From contig JAIEQK010000214.1 in the NCBI GenBank assembly GCA_019747795.1, forward strand, positions 1 through 34,935: DNA of 34,935 bases, given 5' to 3'. The notes beneath the pieces were generated by a model. It was given only the letters and a program-made list of their open reading frames with translations. It was not told where the DNA came from and did not search any database. Numbering within the stretch: the first letter of the stretch is position 1; every line of letters starts with the position of its first letter. The DNA is from Gammaproteobacteria bacterium. Its GTDB lineage: Bacteria; Pseudomonadota; Gammaproteobacteria; Ga0077536. This document shows positions 9,000 to 16,742 of the stretch, one piece after another. Made by a program: the position numbers and the translations under genes.

Positions 9000-10682
9000 A
9001 TGTCCTACGATCTCGTGATCCGCAATGGCACCGTCGTCGATGGCACCGGTGCGCCGCGCAAGCAGGCCGATGTGGCCGTCAAGGATGGGCTCATCGTCGA
9101 AGTCGGCAAGGTCGACGGCACGGCGAAACGAACCATCGACGCCAAGGACCTGATCGTCGCGCCCGGCTTCGTCGATCCGCACACCCACTACGACGCGCAG
9201 ATCTGCTGGGACGACGTCACCTCGCCGTCCTGCTGGCACGGCGTGACCTCGGTGATGATGGGCAACTGCGGCGTAGGTCTCGCGCCCTGCCGGCCCGAGG
9301 CGCGCGAAATCGCCGCCTGGGACCTGGTCAACGTCGAGGCCATTCCCTTCGACGTGCTCGCCAAGGGCGTGACCTGGGATTGGGAAACCTTCCCCGAATA
9401 CATGGACGCCGCCGCCCGTCGCGGCAGCGGTCTGAATCTCGGCTTCCTGTGCGCGCTCACGCCCTTCCGTCACTACGTGATTGGCGAAGAATCCATGGAG
9501 CGCGCGGCGACCCCGGACGAGACCAAGGAAATAGCGCGGCTGCTGCGCGAGTCCATGGACGCCGGCGCCTTCGGCTTCACCTCGACCAACGCCGGCCAGC
9601 ACATCGGCTACCAGGGCCGGCCGCTCGCCTGCCGGCTCGCGAGCCAGGACGAGTTCCGCGCCTACGGCAACGTGCTGAAGGAAGTGGGTCACGGCGCGAT
9701 CGAAGTCGCGCTCACCAACGAAGTCTCGCGCGTCTCGCCGCAGGAACGCGAACTGCTGGACCTGCTGCTGACCTCCAGCGGCCGCCCGGTCACCTGGCTC
9801 GCGCTGCTGAACCGCGACGACAACCCGAACCAGGTGCAGGAGACGCTCGCCGAGGTCGACGACCTCATCAAGCGCGGCTCGGTGCCGCAGGCGACCTGTC
9901 GGCCGCTGGTCGGACAGATCGATCTGTCCAAGCCCTTCCTGTTCGCCAACATGCCGTGCTTCAACCCGGTGTTCAATCGCCCGGTCGAGGAACAGATAGC
10001 GGTGTACCGCAACGCGGATTTCCGCGCGGCGTTCAAGGAGTCGCTGAAGAAGGCGCTGATCTTCTCGGCGCGCTGGGAAGTGGCCATCGTGCTCGAAGTG
10101 AGCGACCCGGCGATGCAGAAATATGTCGGACGTAACGTCGCCGACATCGCCCGCGAGCGCAACGCGCACCCGGCCGACACCTTCCTCGATCTCGCCTGCG
10201 AAGATCAGCTGAAGCTGCAGTACACCTACGACTTCTTCAACGCGGATGAGTCGAAGATTCCGGACCTCATCAACGAATCGCGCATCATGATCGGCTTGTC
10301 CGACGGCGGCGCGCATGTCGACAGCCTGTGCGACGCGGGCTACGCCACCTACCTGCTCGGTACCTGGGTGCGCGAACGCGGCGCGATGAGCCTGGAGCGC
10401 GCGGTGCAGCGCATCACCACCGAGCCCGCGAAGCTCTTCGGCATCAAGAACCGCGGGCGCATCGCGCCCGGCCTCGCCGCGGACTTCGCGATCTTCGACA
10501 TGGCGACGGTCGGTTCGCCGAAGCGCGGCGAGATGCGCTACGACCTGCCGGGCGGCGGCCGTCGCCTGGTGGTGCCGGCCAAGGGCGTGGAGTTCACCAT
10601 CGTCAACGGCACCCCGGTGTTCGAGCACGGCAAGGATACCGGCGCGCGTCCCGGCACGGTGCTGCGCTCCGGGCGCGCCTGA
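9000..10682 (+). CDS. N-acyl-D-amino-acid deacylase / amidohydrolase family 3 protein
   Basis: A 560-residue metal-dependent hydrolase of the D-aminoacylase type. Family members hydrolyse N-acyl-D-amino acids or related amides in the cytoplasm. The N-terminal beta-sandwich strand SYDLVIRNGTVVDGTG leads to APGFVDPHTHYDAQ, whose HxH binds metal. MMGNCGVGLAP holds the conserved Cys used as metal ligand in D-aminoacylases. SDGGAHVDSLCD (about 438-449) carries the catalytic Asp, and GRIAPGLAADFAIFD closes the sandwich domain. The ATG at 9000 is chosen over an in-frame upstream start at 8913 because it has a strong GGGGAGA and begins exactly at the family's first strand. It is 13 nt ahead of a dehydrogenase gene, so the two are probably co-transcribed. 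True substrate unknown. Confidence 0.9.
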   Translation: MSYDLVIRNGTVVDGTGAPRKQADVAVKDGLIVEVGKVDGTAKRTIDAKDLIVAPGFVDPHTHYDAQICWDDVTSPSCWHGVTSVMMGNCGVGLAPCRPEAREIAAWDLVNVEAIPFDVLAKGVTWDWETFPEYMDAAARRGSGLNLGFLCALTPFRHYVIGEESMERAATPDETKEIARLLRESMDAGAFGFTSTNAGQHIGYQGRPLACRLASQDEFRAYGNVLKEVGHGAIEVALTNEVSRVSPQERELLDLLLTSSGRPVTWLALLNRDDNPNQVQETLAEVDDLIKRGSVPQATCRPLVGQIDLSKPFLFANMPCFNPVFNRPVEEQIAVYRNADFRAAFKESLKKALIFSARWEVAIVLEVSDPAMQKYVGRNVADIARERNAHPADTFLDLACEDQLKLQYTYDFFNADESKIPDLINESRIMIGLSDGGAHVDSLCDAGYATYLLGTWVRERGAMSLERAVQRITTEPAKLFGIKNRGRIAPGLAADFAIFDMATVGSPKRGEMRYDLPGGGRRLVVPAKGVEFTIVNGTPVFEHGKDTGARPGTVLRSGRA

Positions 10683-10695
10683 GAAAGGGTGAGCG

Positions 10696-11667
10696 ATGCG
10701 AGCATTGGTGTGCCGCGCCTGGGGCGCGGTGGAGGATCTCGTCGTTGATGAACTGCCGGCCCCCGTGCCGGCAGCGGACCAGGTGCTGATCGAGGTCGGC
10801 GCGACCGCGGTCAACTACGCCGATGCCATCATGGTCGGCGGCACCTACCAGACCAAGCCGCCGCTGCCCTTCGCGCCCGGCCTCGAGACCGCCGGCACCG
10901 TGATCGGTGTCGGCGCCAAGGTCACGCGCTTCAAGCCGGGTGACAGGGTCATGGCCCTGCTCGCCTACGGCGGGCTCGCGGAACAGGCGGTCGCCGCCGA
11001 GAGCGACACCTGGCTCATTCCAGACGGCATGCCCTTCGACGACGCGGCGGCCTTTCCCGTTGCCTATCTCTCCTCCGACGTCGCGCTGCGCTGGAACGGC
11101 CGGCTCGCGGCGGGCGAGACGCTCTTGGTGCTCGGTGCCTCGGGCGGCGTGGGGCTGACCGCGGTCGAGATCGGCAAGGCCATGGGTGCGCGGGTCATCG
11201 CCGCCGCCAGCACGCGCGAGAAGCTCGAAGCGGCGCGGAGCCGCGGGGCGGACGAACTCGTCAACTACAACGAACAGGATCTCACCGAGGCGGTGATGAA
11301 GCTGACCGGCGATCGCGGCGCCGACGTGTGCTTCGACCCGGTCGGCGGAGAGTACTTCGACAAGGCGCTGTCTTCGCTCGGCTGGGGCGGACGCATCGTG
11401 CTGGTCGGCTTCGTCGGCGGCATTCCGCAGATCCCCGCCAACCGCCTGCTGGTCAAGAACCGCTCGGCCTGCGGTTCATCCTTGCGCTACTTCCGCTGGC
11501 ACCAGCACGACAAGATCATGGAATCCTGCGCGACGCTCCTGCGCTGGTACGCCGAGGGCAAGCTGAAGCCGATGATCACGCGCGAGTTCCTGCTGGACGA
11601 AGCGGTGTCGGCGTTGAAGCTGCTGACCGGGCGGCAGGCGATGGGGCGGATATTGGTCAAGCCGTGA
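10696..11667 (+). CDS. NADPH:quinone oxidoreductase-family (zinc-less MDR) dehydrogenase
   Basis: A 323-residue medium-chain dehydrogenase/reductase. The N-terminal GroES-like domain contains NYADAIMVGGTYQTKPPLPF and PGLETAGTVIGVG. The Rossmann fold follows at LLVLGASGGVGLTAVEIGKAMG (about 143-164) with NADPH-type AASTREKLEAAR. The Cys/His zinc ligands of alcohol dehydrogenases are missing, as expected for the quinone oxidoreductase branch, whose members reduce quinones or enoyl/enone substrates. It starts 13 nt after the deacylase stop, with AAAGGGTGA before the ATG, so the pair form an operon. The gene ends just before a REP-like palindrome array that separates it from the convergent acyl-CoA dehydrogenase. 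Confidence 0.92.
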   Translation: MRALVCRAWGAVEDLVVDELPAPVPAADQVLIEVGATAVNYADAIMVGGTYQTKPPLPFAPGLETAGTVIGVGAKVTRFKPGDRVMALLAYGGLAEQAVAAESDTWLIPDGMPFDDAAAFPVAYLSSDVALRWNGRLAAGETLLVLGASGGVGLTAVEIGKAMGARVIAAASTREKLEAARSRGADELVNYNEQDLTEAVMKLTGDRGADVCFDPVGGEYFDKALSSLGWGGRIVLVGFVGGIPQIPANRLLVKNRSACGSSLRYFRWHQHDKIMESCATLLRWYAEGKLKPMITREFLLDEAVSALKLLTGRQAMGRILVKP

Positions 11668-11674
11668 GCTCGTA

Positions 11675-11872
11675 CATGGCCGATTGAAATCGATCCTGTA
11701 GGGCGGGTTTCAACCCGCCATGCACGGCATCACCGTAGACGCGGTGCATGGCCGATTGAAATCGGCCCTACATGAGGCGCGGCAAGGCCAATCGAAATCG
11801 ATCCTGTAGGGCGGGTTTCAACCCGCCGTGCACGGCGTGACCGTAGACGCAGTGCATGGCCGATCGAAATCA
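11675..11872. repeat. REP-like palindrome array between convergent genes
   Basis: Six related imperfect or perfect palindromes alternate in orientation. GGCGGGTTTCAACCCGCC occurs twice (from 11702 and 11810), each preceded by CTGTAG. GGCCGATTGAAATCGGCC occurs at 11750-11767, and diverged relatives of it at 11678, 11786 and near 11858. Read in one orientation all follow TGTAGG, then left arm, TTTCA, right arm, TGCAC, with arms that change together. The stretch from 11678 is repeated from 11786 with a 108-nt period. The last palindrome overlaps the stop codon of the minus-strand acyl-CoA dehydrogenase. Such elements may form hairpins in both transcripts and act as transcript-end structures. The layout is REP/BIME-like, not CRISPR. 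Confidence 0.85.
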
Positions 11873-13057
11873 GCCGTTCAGCGCCCCCTTCACGATCCTC
11901 CGCGCCAGCGCATGTCGATGCACCTCCGACGGGCCGTCGTAGATGCGGAAGCAGCGGATGTCGCGGTAGCAGCGTTCGATCACCGTGTCGCCGGTGATGC
12001 CGATGGCGCCCAGGATCTGCATGCAGCGGTCGACCACGCGGCCGAGGGCCTCGGAGCAGAACACCTTGCACATGCTGGTCTCGTCGCGCGCCTGCTGGTG
12101 CTGATCGAGCAGCCATGCGCAGTGCCAGATGGCGAGGCGGCAGACGTGCAGGTCGATCTCGTTGTCGGCCAGCATGAAGCCCACGCCCTGGTGCTCGCCC
12201 AAGGTCTTGCCGAAGGAATGGCGCTTGCCGGCGTGCTCGGCGGCGATGGCGTGGCAGCGACGCGCGAGCCCCAGCCAGCGCATGCAGTGGGTGAGCCGCG
12301 CCGGCGCGAGCCGCACCTGGGCCTGGGCGAAGCCGCGGCCGATCTCGCCGAGTACCTGGTCCGGTGTCACGCGCACGTTGTCGAAGGACACCTCCCAGTG
12401 GCCGCCCGGCATGTTGGAGTCCAGCGTTTCGAGTTCACGATCGAGCTTGAAGCCGGGCGCGTCCATCTCGACGAAGAACATCGACGCGCCGAGGTCGTTG
12501 CCCTTGCTGTCCAGGGTGCGCGCCATGACGATGTTGATGCCGGCGCCTTCAACGCCCGAGATCATGTATTTGCGGCCGCTGATGAGGTAGCCGTCGCCGT
12601 CCTGGCGCGCGACGGTCTGCAAAAGCGAGGGATCGGCGCCCGCGCCGTCGGTCGCGGTCTCGGTCATGCTGAACACGGTGCGCAGCTCGCCCGCCACCAG
12701 CGGCGGCAGGTAGCGCGCCTTCTGCGCCGGCGACGCACAGCGCAGCAGCAGGTTGACGTTGCCCTCGTCCGGCGCCTGGATGTTGAGCGCGAGGTGGCCG
12801 AGCGGACTCCAGGTCGCGGCCTCGAACACCACCGCCATGCCGCGATGGTCCAGACCGAGCCCCCCGTACTCGACCGGCGCATGGGGCGACAGCAGGCCGG
12901 CCGCGCGGCCCCGCGCCACCAGTTCGCGGCGCAGCGCTTCGTGGATGTGCGGACGCTGACGCGGGTCCTGTTCCAGCGGCACCACCTCGGACTTGATGAA
13001 ATGCAGCACGCGCTGGCGCAGTTCCTCGAGTTCGTCCGGCAACTGGAAATCGATCAT
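11870..13057 (-). CDS. Acyl-CoA dehydrogenase (ACAD10/11-like)
   Basis: A 395-residue flavoprotein that would introduce an alpha,beta double bond into acyl-CoA and pass electrons to ETF. The N-terminal helical domain begins IDFQLPDELEELRQRVLHF. TVFSMTETATDGAGADPS matches the FAD/substrate strand signature, KYMISGVEGAGINIVMARTL follows, and the C-terminal domain holds HSFGKTLGEHQGV and MQILGAIGITGDTVIER. At the usual catalytic position the sequence is IYDGPSEVHR, with Asp where medium-chain enzymes have Glu (IYEGT); ACAD10/11-type enzymes have a similar DGP-EVH motif. The ATG at 13057 has AAGGA eight bases upstream. It follows a CoA ligase by 49 nt, so ligase and dehydrogenase probably act in sequence. 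The stop codon lies within a REP-like palindrome. Confidence 0.93.
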   Translation of the reverse strand: MIDFQLPDELEELRQRVLHFIKSEVVPLEQDPRQRPHIHEALRRELVARGRAAGLLSPHAPVEYGGLGLDHRGMAVVFEAATWSPLGHLALNIQAPDEGNVNLLLRCASPAQKARYLPPLVAGELRTVFSMTETATDGAGADPSLLQTVARQDGDGYLISGRKYMISGVEGAGINIVMARTLDSKGNDLGASMFFVEMDAPGFKLDRELETLDSNMPGGHWEVSFDNVRVTPDQVLGEIGRGFAQAQVRLAPARLTHCMRWLGLARRCHAIAAEHAGKRHSFGKTLGEHQGVGFMLADNEIDLHVCRLAIWHCAWLLDQHQQARDETSMCKVFCSEALGRVVDRCMQILGAIGITGDTVIERCYRDIRCFRIYDGPSEVHRHALARRIVKGALNG

Positions 13058-13106
13058 GGTGAAGGTCCTTGCAGATTGAAGCGCGCGGCGCGCGCGGGCC
13101 GCGGTC

Positions 13107-14690
13107 TCAGGCCGCGCCGCTGAAGAGCGTCGGCAGTTCGTTGCGCTTCAGCTTGCCGGTGGTGGTGAGCGGCAGCGCGTCGGCGGTGACGAAACGGAAG
13201 TGGCGTGGCGTCTTGTAGGCGGCGAGTGTCGCGCGGCAGTGTGTCGCGAGCTCTGCTTCGCTCACCGATGCGCCGGCGCGGACGACGATCACCGCCGCCA
13301 GCGCCTCGTCGAGCCGCGGGTCGGGAACCCCGGTGACGAAGGCGAGCTCAACGGCGGGATGGGTGCAGAGCACCTCCTCCACCTCGGCCGGCGCGACGTT
13401 GATGCCACCGGTCTTGACCAGTTCCTTCACGCGGCCGCGGTAGAAGAGAAAGCCCTCGTCGTCGAGCAACCCGAGATCGCCCGTGCGAAAGAAGCCGTCA
13501 GGGTAGAAGGCCTCGGCTGTACGAACAGCATCGTTCCAGTAGCCCGGCGTGACGTTGCCGCGCAGCGTGATCTCGCCCGGCGTGTTCGGCGGCAGGGTCG
13601 CGCCGCTGACTGCGTCGCGAATACTGATCTCGACGCCGCCGAGCGCGCGCCCGACGGTCACGAGGCGCTTCTCCAGCGGCAGGTGGGCGTCGGTGACGGC
13701 GGAATTGCCGTAGGCCTCGGTGAGCCCGTAGACGTTGCAGATCTCACCGACGCCGAGATCGGCCACGCGGCGGACCTGCTCCGGCGTGCCGATGGTCACA
13801 CCGGTGCGCAAGGAAGCCAGGGAATGCGCGGCCCGCGCCGGATGCTCCCACAGCGCGAGCGCCATGTTGGGCGTGCCGTAGAACACGGTGCAGCGCTCGG
13901 CCTCGATGAGACGCAGCGCCTCACCGGCATCGAAGTGATGCTGGAGCACGATGGCGCCATTGTGGGTCAGCACCGCGTACAGCGCGTTGACGCAGGCCAG
14001 CGACCAGAACAGCGACACCGCGAGCCACAGCCGATCATCTTGCGTCAGGTGCTGGCGCTCGCCGATTTCCCACATGTTGTCGATGAGCCCGCGATGCGCG
14101 AGCGGCACGCCCTTGGGCAACGCGGTCGAGCCCGAGGTGTAGAGCATGCAGGCGATGTCCTCGGGATCGAGCGCCGCGACGGCGCGCGTCACCACGGACG
14201 GCTCGACCTCGTCGGCGCGGCGCAGGAAATCGGCCCACGCGAGCATGCCGTCTGCCGGCGCCTCGGTGCAGACCACCGTGGTCAGCGCCGGCAGCCCCTG
14301 GCCCTGCTCGCGGGCCGCGCTCAACAGCGCGCGAAAATCGGTGGCACGGAACGTGGGCTCGATGGCCAGCAGCTTCACCTCGGCGTGACCGAGCTGGTAG
14401 GCGAGCTCGTGGGCGGTCGCCCAGGTGTTCAGCCCGACTGCGATCGCGCCTAGGTGCATGACGGCGAAATCGAGCACCAGCCATTCGGCGCGGTTGCCCA
14501 TCAGGATGCCGACCCGGTCGCCCTTGCCGATGCCGCTGGCGGCGAGCGCGCGCGCCGCGCGTTCGATCTCGGCGGCGAAGGCGCCGTAGGTCCAGCGCGA
14601 GGCGCCGTCGACCAGGAAGAGCTGCGTGGGATCGCGCGCGACCATCGCGGCGAGCAGGGCGGGAACGGTGCGGGCGTCGGGCTTGTGCAT
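13107..14690 (-). CDS. Acyl-CoA synthetase / AMP-dependent ligase
   Basis: A 527-residue ANL-superfamily ligase, upstream partner of the acyl-CoA dehydrogenase. The P-loop YTSGSTALPKG is at about 184-194. It has Ala-Leu where most family members have Thr-Gly, a modest deviation. Further motifs are NVYGLTEAYG, FRTGDLGLLDDEGFLFYRGR, KTGGINVAPAEVEEVL and the C-terminal TTTGKLKRNEL with the catalytic Lys. The start chosen is MHKPDARTVP at 14690; in-frame starts further up at 14702 and 14774 would add residues without family likeness. No Shine-Dalgarno precedes it, but TATGCT sits seven bases upstream on the coding strand, suggesting a leaderless mRNA. It is divergent from the decarboxylase genes. 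Confidence 0.9.
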   Translation of the reverse strand: MHKPDARTVPALLAAMVARDPTQLFLVDGASRWTYGAFAAEIERAARALAASGIGKGDRVGILMGNRAEWLVLDFAVMHLGAIAVGLNTWATAHELAYQLGHAEVKLLAIEPTFRATDFRALLSAAREQGQGLPALTTVVCTEAPADGMLAWADFLRRADEVEPSVVTRAVAALDPEDIACMLYTSGSTALPKGVPLAHRGLIDNMWEIGERQHLTQDDRLWLAVSLFWSLACVNALYAVLTHNGAIVLQHHFDAGEALRLIEAERCTVFYGTPNMALALWEHPARAAHSLASLRTGVTIGTPEQVRRVADLGVGEICNVYGLTEAYGNSAVTDAHLPLEKRLVTVGRALGGVEISIRDAVSGATLPPNTPGEITLRGNVTPGYWNDAVRTAEAFYPDGFFRTGDLGLLDDEGFLFYRGRVKELVKTGGINVAPAEVEEVLCTHPAVELAFVTGVPDPRLDEALAAVIVVRAGASVSEAELATHCRATLAAYKTPRHFRFVTADALPLTTTGKLKRNELPTLFSGAA

Positions 14691-14824
14691 GGCGCGCAGC
14701 ATAAACGCGCGGGCGAAAGCGCGCTTTACTCGATTGGGTGGGCTTGCGTGCCGCGCTCGAGACCTTGGCCTCACGCGTCATCGCGTGCGCTAATACGCCC
14801 CTGCCACGAACGCGAGGATGCCCG
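14691..14824. promoter_or_regulatory. Divergent promoter region of ligase and decarboxylase operons
   Basis: On the minus strand TATGCT (complement of 14698-14703) ends seven bases before the ligase ATG, the spacing expected of a -10 box for a leaderless transcript. On the plus strand TAATAC (14791-14796) is a possible -10 for the decarboxylase operon, leaving a leader of about 20 nt that contains the GAGG at 14814-14817. Neither has a clear -35. Confidence 0.35.
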
Positions 14825-15352
14825 TTGAACAGCGCCGCCACACCCGGCTGGCCGAGCCGACTCCACGCCGTGCTGCGCGCGCAGGCCGTGCGCCAGGTCG
14901 GCTACGTGCCCGATGCCGGTCATCGTCAGCTCATCGAACTGTGCCGCGCGGACCCCGACATGCATGCCGTGCCGCTCACCACCGAGGAAGAAGGCATGGG
15001 CCTGCTTGGCGGCGCATGGCTCGGCGGCCAGCGCGGCGTGCTGCTGATGCAGTCGAGCGGCGTCGGCAACTGCGTGAACGCCCTTGCGTCGCTCACCCAG
15101 GCCTGTCGCTTTCCGCTGGTGATGCTGGTGACCATGCGCGGCGAGTGGGGCGAGGGCAATCCCTGGCAGCTGCCGATGGCGCGCGCGGTGACGCCGGTGC
15201 TGGAGACGCTCGGCCTGCGCGTGGTGCGCGTCGACCATGCGGAGGAGATCGAAGACACCGTCGCGGCGATGCTCGCCATGGCCTACACCACCGAGAGCGC
15301 GGCCGCCGTGCTGCTTGGCCAGCGCCTGCTCGGCGCGAAGGTGTTCCAGTGA
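14825..15352 (+). CDS. Thiamine-diphosphate decarboxylase alpha-like subunit (sulfopyruvate/phosphonopyruvate type)
   Basis: A 175-residue protein equal to the N-terminal (pyrimidine-binding) half of TPP decarboxylases. VGYVPDAGHRQLIELC, then PLTTEEEGMGLLGGAWLGG (about 50-68), supplies the Glu (54-56) that activates the thiamine pyrimidine, and VLLMQSSGVGNCVNALASL matches the sulfopyruvate (ComD) and phosphonopyruvate decarboxylase signature. The TTG at 14825 is chosen because GAGG stands seven bases upstream and the family homology begins soon after; no in-frame ATG is placed well. The gene overlaps the beta-subunit gene by 4 nt (GTGA), so translation is coupled and subunits should be made 1:1. 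Substrate is unknown: a 2-oxo acid with a charged tail is the family norm. Confidence 0.85.
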   Translation: MNSAATPGWPSRLHAVLRAQAVRQVGYVPDAGHRQLIELCRADPDMHAVPLTTEEEGMGLLGGAWLGGQRGVLLMQSSGVGNCVNALASLTQACRFPLVMLVTMRGEWGEGNPWQLPMARAVTPVLETLGLRVVRVDHAEEIEDTVAAMLAMAYTTESAAAVLLGQRLLGAKVFQ

Positions 15353-15921
15353 GCGGCGCGCGCATGGAACGTCGCGCCGCGGTGGCGTCGCTGCTGGCGG
15401 CGCGCGGCCCGCTCCTGGTGGTGTCCGGGCTCGGCGGTACCACCTGGGACGTGGCGGCCGTCGGCGACGAGCCCCGCAACTTCTACCTGTGGGGCGGCAT
15501 GGGCTGTGCCGTGCCCGTCGGTCTCGGGCTGGCGCTCGCGCAACCGTCACGACCGGTGCTGGTCATCACCGGCGACGGCGAGATGCTGATGGGTGTCGGC
15601 AGCCTGGCCACGGTCGCCGCGCAGCGGCCCGCCAATCTCGCCATCGTGGTGGTCGACAACGAGCGCTACGGCGAGACCGGCGGACAGCTGAGCCACGCGG
15701 CGCTCGGCGCGGATCTCGCCGGCATGGCGCGCGCGGCCGGCATCACCGACAGCGTCACGCTGGAGGACCTGGCGACGGTGGCGCAGTACCGCGCGCGACT
15801 TCACGAAGCCTCGGGCCCGCGCTTCGCAGTACTCAAGGTCGCCCCAGAGTCGCCGCCCATGGTGCTGCCGCCGCGGGACGGCGTACTGCTCAAGCAGCGC
15901 TTTCGCGCCTCGCTCGGATGA
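15349..15921 (+). CDS. Thiamine-diphosphate decarboxylase beta-like subunit
   Basis: A 190-residue protein equal to the C-terminal (diphosphate-binding) half of the split enzyme. NFYLWGGMGCAVPVGLGLAL precedes the TPP motif: GDGE at 75-78, with the matching Asn at 104 in VDNERYGETGGQ. The Mg2+ and diphosphate ligands therefore look intact. YGETGGQ is close to the phosphonopyruvate/sulfopyruvate decarboxylase beta region. The GTG at 15349 overlaps the alpha stop; an ATG at 15364 is a later alternative. Its own stop overlaps the ATG of the next gene by 4 nt. The alpha and beta active-site halves together predict a functional heteromeric decarboxylase. Confidence 0.87.
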   Translation: MSGARMERRAAVASLLAARGPLLVVSGLGGTTWDVAAVGDEPRNFYLWGGMGCAVPVGLGLALAQPSRPVLVITGDGEMLMGVGSLATVAAQRPANLAIVVVDNERYGETGGQLSHAALGADLAGMARAAGITDSVTLEDLATVAQYRARLHEASGPRFAVLKVAPESPPMVLPPRDGVLLKQRFRASLG

Positions 15922-16742
15922 GCGCCATGCCACCGCTCGCGGCCCTGTTCGCCCTGCTGCTCATGATGCTGTCGACCGCCGCCTCGGCGGCCAGCGATCC
16001 CGACGCCATCCGCGCGCGTGGCACGCTCGTCGTGAGCGTGAAGAATCTGGGCGATGCGGACGCAAGCCGTCACCGCGATCCCGCGCACTTCCACAAGCGC
16101 GCGCTCGAGGTCGGCATCGCGCGCGCCATCGCCGCGCGCTTGGTCGGTTCACCCGACAAGCTCGAACTGCGCATGCTGCGCAAACCGCAAAGACTGCCGG
16201 CGCTTCGCGCGGGCGAGGTCGACCTCGCCATCTCCATGCTGCGTGTGACGCCGGAATCGCAAGCACTGGTGGATTTCTCCACGCCCTACTACCAGGGAGG
16301 CCTCGCGGTGCTGCAGAAGCGCGGCGGGCCGGTGCATGGCCTCGCGGACCTGCGAGGACGGCGGTTCGCGGTTCTGGACCGCAACGAGGGCGACACGGAT
16401 CGGACCACGCAGCGGCTCGGCGCCGCGCTCGGCGCGCCCCTCGAAGCCGAGCCGGTGGACAACTTCCGCGCCGGCATCGAGGCCATCGAGAGCGGTCTTG
16501 TGGCCGGGCTCGTGAGCGAGTCGGCCAACATCGACGTGTTCCTCGCGCGGCACGGCGACGGCTACGAACGCTCGGTGCCGCTCACCAACGAGCGTTACGC
16601 GGTGGCGGTGGCGAAGGGCAACGCCGCGCTGCTCGCGCTGGTGAACGAAGTGCTGGCAGAGATGCGGGACTCGGGTGAACTCGCGCGGCTCGAGCAGGCG
16701 GCCGAGCTGCCGGCGGGCGGCGTCGCGGGCGGGGCCCCATGA
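15918..16742 (+). CDS. Periplasmic solute-binding protein (family 3-like)
   Basis: A 274-residue exported protein with signal peptide residues 1-25 (hydrophobic LAALFALLLMMLSTAASA). The mature part resembles bacterial extracellular solute-binding protein family 3: DAIRARGTLVVSVKN, ELRMLRKPQRLPALRAGEVDLAISML (ligand-site Arg/Asp region), VDFSTPYYQGGLAVL, and DLRGRRFAVLDRNEGDTD. It overlaps the decarboxylase beta gene by 4 nt (ATGA), so it is in the same operon. No permease or ATPase gene follows, which is unusual for an ABC binding protein: it may serve transport genes elsewhere or act as a sensor. The ligand may be the decarboxylase substrate or its precursor, as inference. Confidence 0.87.
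   Translation: MSAMPPLAALFALLLMMLSTAASAASDPDAIRARGTLVVSVKNLGDADASRHRDPAHFHKRALEVGIARAIAARLVGSPDKLELRMLRKPQRLPALRAGEVDLAISMLRVTPESQALVDFSTPYYQGGLAVLQKRGGPVHGLADLRGRRFAVLDRNEGDTDRTTQRLGAALGAPLEAEPVDNFRAGIEAIESGLVAGLVSESANIDVFLARHGDGYERSVPLTNERYAVAVAKGNAALLALVNEVLAEMRDSGELARLEQAAELPAGGVAGGAP

Noticed and set aside
11675-11872. CRISPR array
   Set aside because: Repeats are palindromes in alternating orientation with no regular unique spacers of equal length and no cas genes; the pattern is REP/BIME-like.
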